From Dyadobacter sp. Leaf189 (GTDB taxonomy: Bacteria; Bacteroidota; Bacteroidia; Cytophagales; Spirosomataceae), in the NCBI RefSeq assembly GCF_001424405.1, contig NZ_LMPS01000001.1, positions 803,999 through 867,998 on the forward strand: 64,000 bases of DNA, read 5' to 3'. The notes under the pieces are model-generated. The model ran no database searches, was not told where the DNA came from, and saw only the letters and a program-made list of their open reading frames with translations. Both the position numbers and the translations under genes were made by a program. Shown here piece by piece: positions 63,601-64,000 of the stretch (positions within the stretch are counted from its first letter, which is position 1; the number at the start of each line of letters is the position of its first letter).

Positions 63601-63723
63601 AGCGGACAAAATCTGATTACGTGGGATAAAATGCGCTCGAAGGATTACGGTCCCGAAGGCGGCGGCTTTGCCGGATTCCCAGTTTACCGCGTGTTCAATG
63701 CAGGTATCAGTGTCATTTTCTAA
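60601..63723 (+). CDS. SusC/RagA-family TonB-dependent transporter without STN domain
   Basis: The ATG at 60601 gives 1040 residues; the in-frame extension from 60505 lies inside the susD gene and has no signal. A signal peptide (IKSGILSLAAFVILSAFSTA ALAQ) is followed directly by a CarboxypepD_reg-like domain (INGLVLDEFGKPLSGVVINSENG), then plug (EVIQLGYTSQFRNDISGSVATVKGEELEKAPV) and barrel. It forms the third SusCD pair of the window with the partial gene downstream. It lacks the STN domain, so it can be regulated through but cannot signal to the FecR circuit. Confidence 0.95.
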   Translation: MITYIKSGILSLAAFVILSAFSTAALAQEPTETINGLVLDEFGKPLSGVVINSENGKNGTSTNSKGEFAMSIDDGSRAIVFSLYGYKNQKINVTDKQELDVKLEWDAHRKDEVIQLGYTSQFRNDISGSVATVKGEELEKAPVANLTQTLAGRLPGLTTQETFSELSRANTNLYIRGLAAARDGGPLVIIDGIICAYNSNQTLDYITANEIETVTILRDASTQALYGIQGANGLLVITTKRGKKGPLQIKTRFDQSMQQVTTTPPFYNSADYATMRNQAAFNDGLGANYLYSQQQIEGYRSGSDPVLYPNNNWYKRFIKDFANMQRASVNVTGGNDKVQFFSNINFMHQGGYFKTDQERYNPNANNIWVNYRSNVDMNLNRYLKAFVRLSGNVKRERTPGASNADVYSSIFRIPSTVYGPVTQPVVDGSGEVTDPGGKVITTERVESPTYGLLNRTGYVRHTVTNITSQFGLDLDMGFLTKGLNMTGRLAYQTNSVGSLSTKQDYERWVQTSDSSGTGFIKKGAQNNTPLAYSKSHSYYYHLTYNVAMNYQRDFGRHRVGAMAYMFYQNLTRAENDSARMLPYNRVSSGFEVNYGFDNRYLLKLDLGYSGSEQYARSSRYTTTPAISAAWVISNEAFLKDNAFLSYLKLRASYGKTANDESGLARYAYLDNVTVTGGGPIGSLQYEVKEGQVGNPNIAAEISKKQNFGIDLGFLNAVNLSVDVFHEKMDNMIVSALSTIPLYQGVQLVNYPKLNAGSFENKGVDLTLGYNKAVSRDFSVFGKLMVSYAKNKIINQNEALKTEDYAYRKWQEGYSFGQKFGYLVDRSNGNGYFNSQTEIDQSGLTYGFGTPRPGDLKYRDLNGDAKIDERDKAPIGTGMLPSTIYSLSAGFTYKNLDLSFLFQGVGKYATVETGTLTGIWETEYDGVFGSLHRNAWTPERFANGEEITAPALSLGKSVNHETSDYYLDNRSYLRLKNVEIGYTLPASISRYILSEKIRILVSGQNLITWDKMRSKDYGPEGGGFAGFPVYRVFNAGISVIF

Positions 63724-63740
63724 CTCTGTCATTTTACAAA

Positions 63741-64000
63741 ATGAAAAAATATAAGATACTTCTCCTGACACTTGCAGTTACCTCCATATTGGTATCCTGT
63801 AACGAAAAGCTGGACTTGCCAAGCGACGGCCGCATTACCATGGACCAGGTATTCAGCGACTATAACCGGACACGCGGCTATCTGAATTCGTGCTACGGCT
63901 TTACCCCGAAACCTTACATGGACCGTGCCTCTTTTACGGATGAGGCCCAGGACGCAGACGATATCACGCCAGGCTCAAAATACATTGTCTGGTACGGCGG
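63741..64000 (+). CDS. SusD/RagB-family lipoprotein, N-terminal part only (cut by window edge)
   Basis: The frame from the ATG at 63741 is open to the end of the window. It begins MKKYKILLLTLAVTSILVSC (lipid-bearing Cys20), then NEKLDLPSDGRITMDQVFSDYNRTRGYLNSCYGF, the usual SusD N-terminal pattern. It follows the susC gene by 17 nt. About 86 residues are visible, so nothing can be said about the rest. Confidence 0.9.
   Translation, partial: MKKYKILLLTLAVTSILVSCNEKLDLPSDGRITMDQVFSDYNRTRGYLNSCYGFTPKPYMDRASFTDEAQDADDITPGSKYIVWYG

Overview
The window looks like a chromosomal segment of a Bacteroidota bacterium of the order Cytophagales, most likely Dyadobacter or a close relative. This rests on family content, not on a database match. 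It holds three SusC/SusD pairs, an ECF sigma/FecR pair, two large secreted proteins with type IX secretion (T9SS) C-terminal sorting domains, many lipoproteins, LytS/LytTR signalling, and promoters of the Bacteroidota -33 TTTG / -7 TAnnTTTG kind. Composition is moderate in GC by eye, with a more AT-rich stretch around 34.4-37.0 kb. No tRNA, rRNA, CRISPR array or insertion sequence was seen.

Layout. (1) 1-11448 is a carbohydrate or glycolipid utilisation locus. Leftward it runs SusC, SusD, a LacI-type regulator, a Tat-exported Gfo/Idh/MocA oxidoreductase, a Tat-exported DegT-type aminotransferase and a neutral-ceramidase-like hydrolase; a sulfatase is divergent. Copies of one palindrome, CGGGTACGTACCCG, sit exactly at the promoters of susC and the oxidoreductase, so the locus appears to carry its own LacI-type circuit. 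(2) 11.5-18.0 kb holds a small glycine-rich protein, a PLP aminotransferase, a TPR histidine kinase/NarL regulator pair, an M23 peptidase lipoprotein and a GlxA-type AraC regulator. (3) 18.0-22.3 kb has a 1259-residue modular glycosidase and a small proline-rich protein. (4) 22.5-28.9 kb has an ArsR regulator and a complete RND efflux operon with shared AT-rich repeats. (5) 29.0-33.6 kb is an envelope cluster (DUF898, M48 peptidase, SHOCT protein, MscS channel, M50-like membrane protein).

(6) 33.8-37.7 kb is the accessory-looking part: a lipoprotein, a stand-alone HsdR-N type nuclease and a zinc-ribbon/RES-domain protein, followed by a highly structured non-coding stretch with an attC-like fold. 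The nuclease/RES pair is the best candidate for an undescribed defence or toxin module. (7) 37.8-49.7 kb holds ahcY, a membrane protein, a LytS/LytTR pair with a co-oriented chain of six lipoprotein and membrane genes, four back-to-back hairpins resembling REP elements, an AhpD-like protein with a 2-Cys peroxiredoxin, and murF. (8) 49.8-64.0 kb has a T9SS FG-GAP protein, a RhaT-type transporter, and an ECF sigma/FecR pair heading two tandem SusC/SusD pairs, the last cut by the window edge.

Together the genes describe a saprophyte that senses and imports complex glycans through several SusCD systems under different control (LacI, ECF/anti-sigma), secretes hydrolases by T9SS and Tat, and maintains its envelope with efflux, osmotic and peroxide functions.
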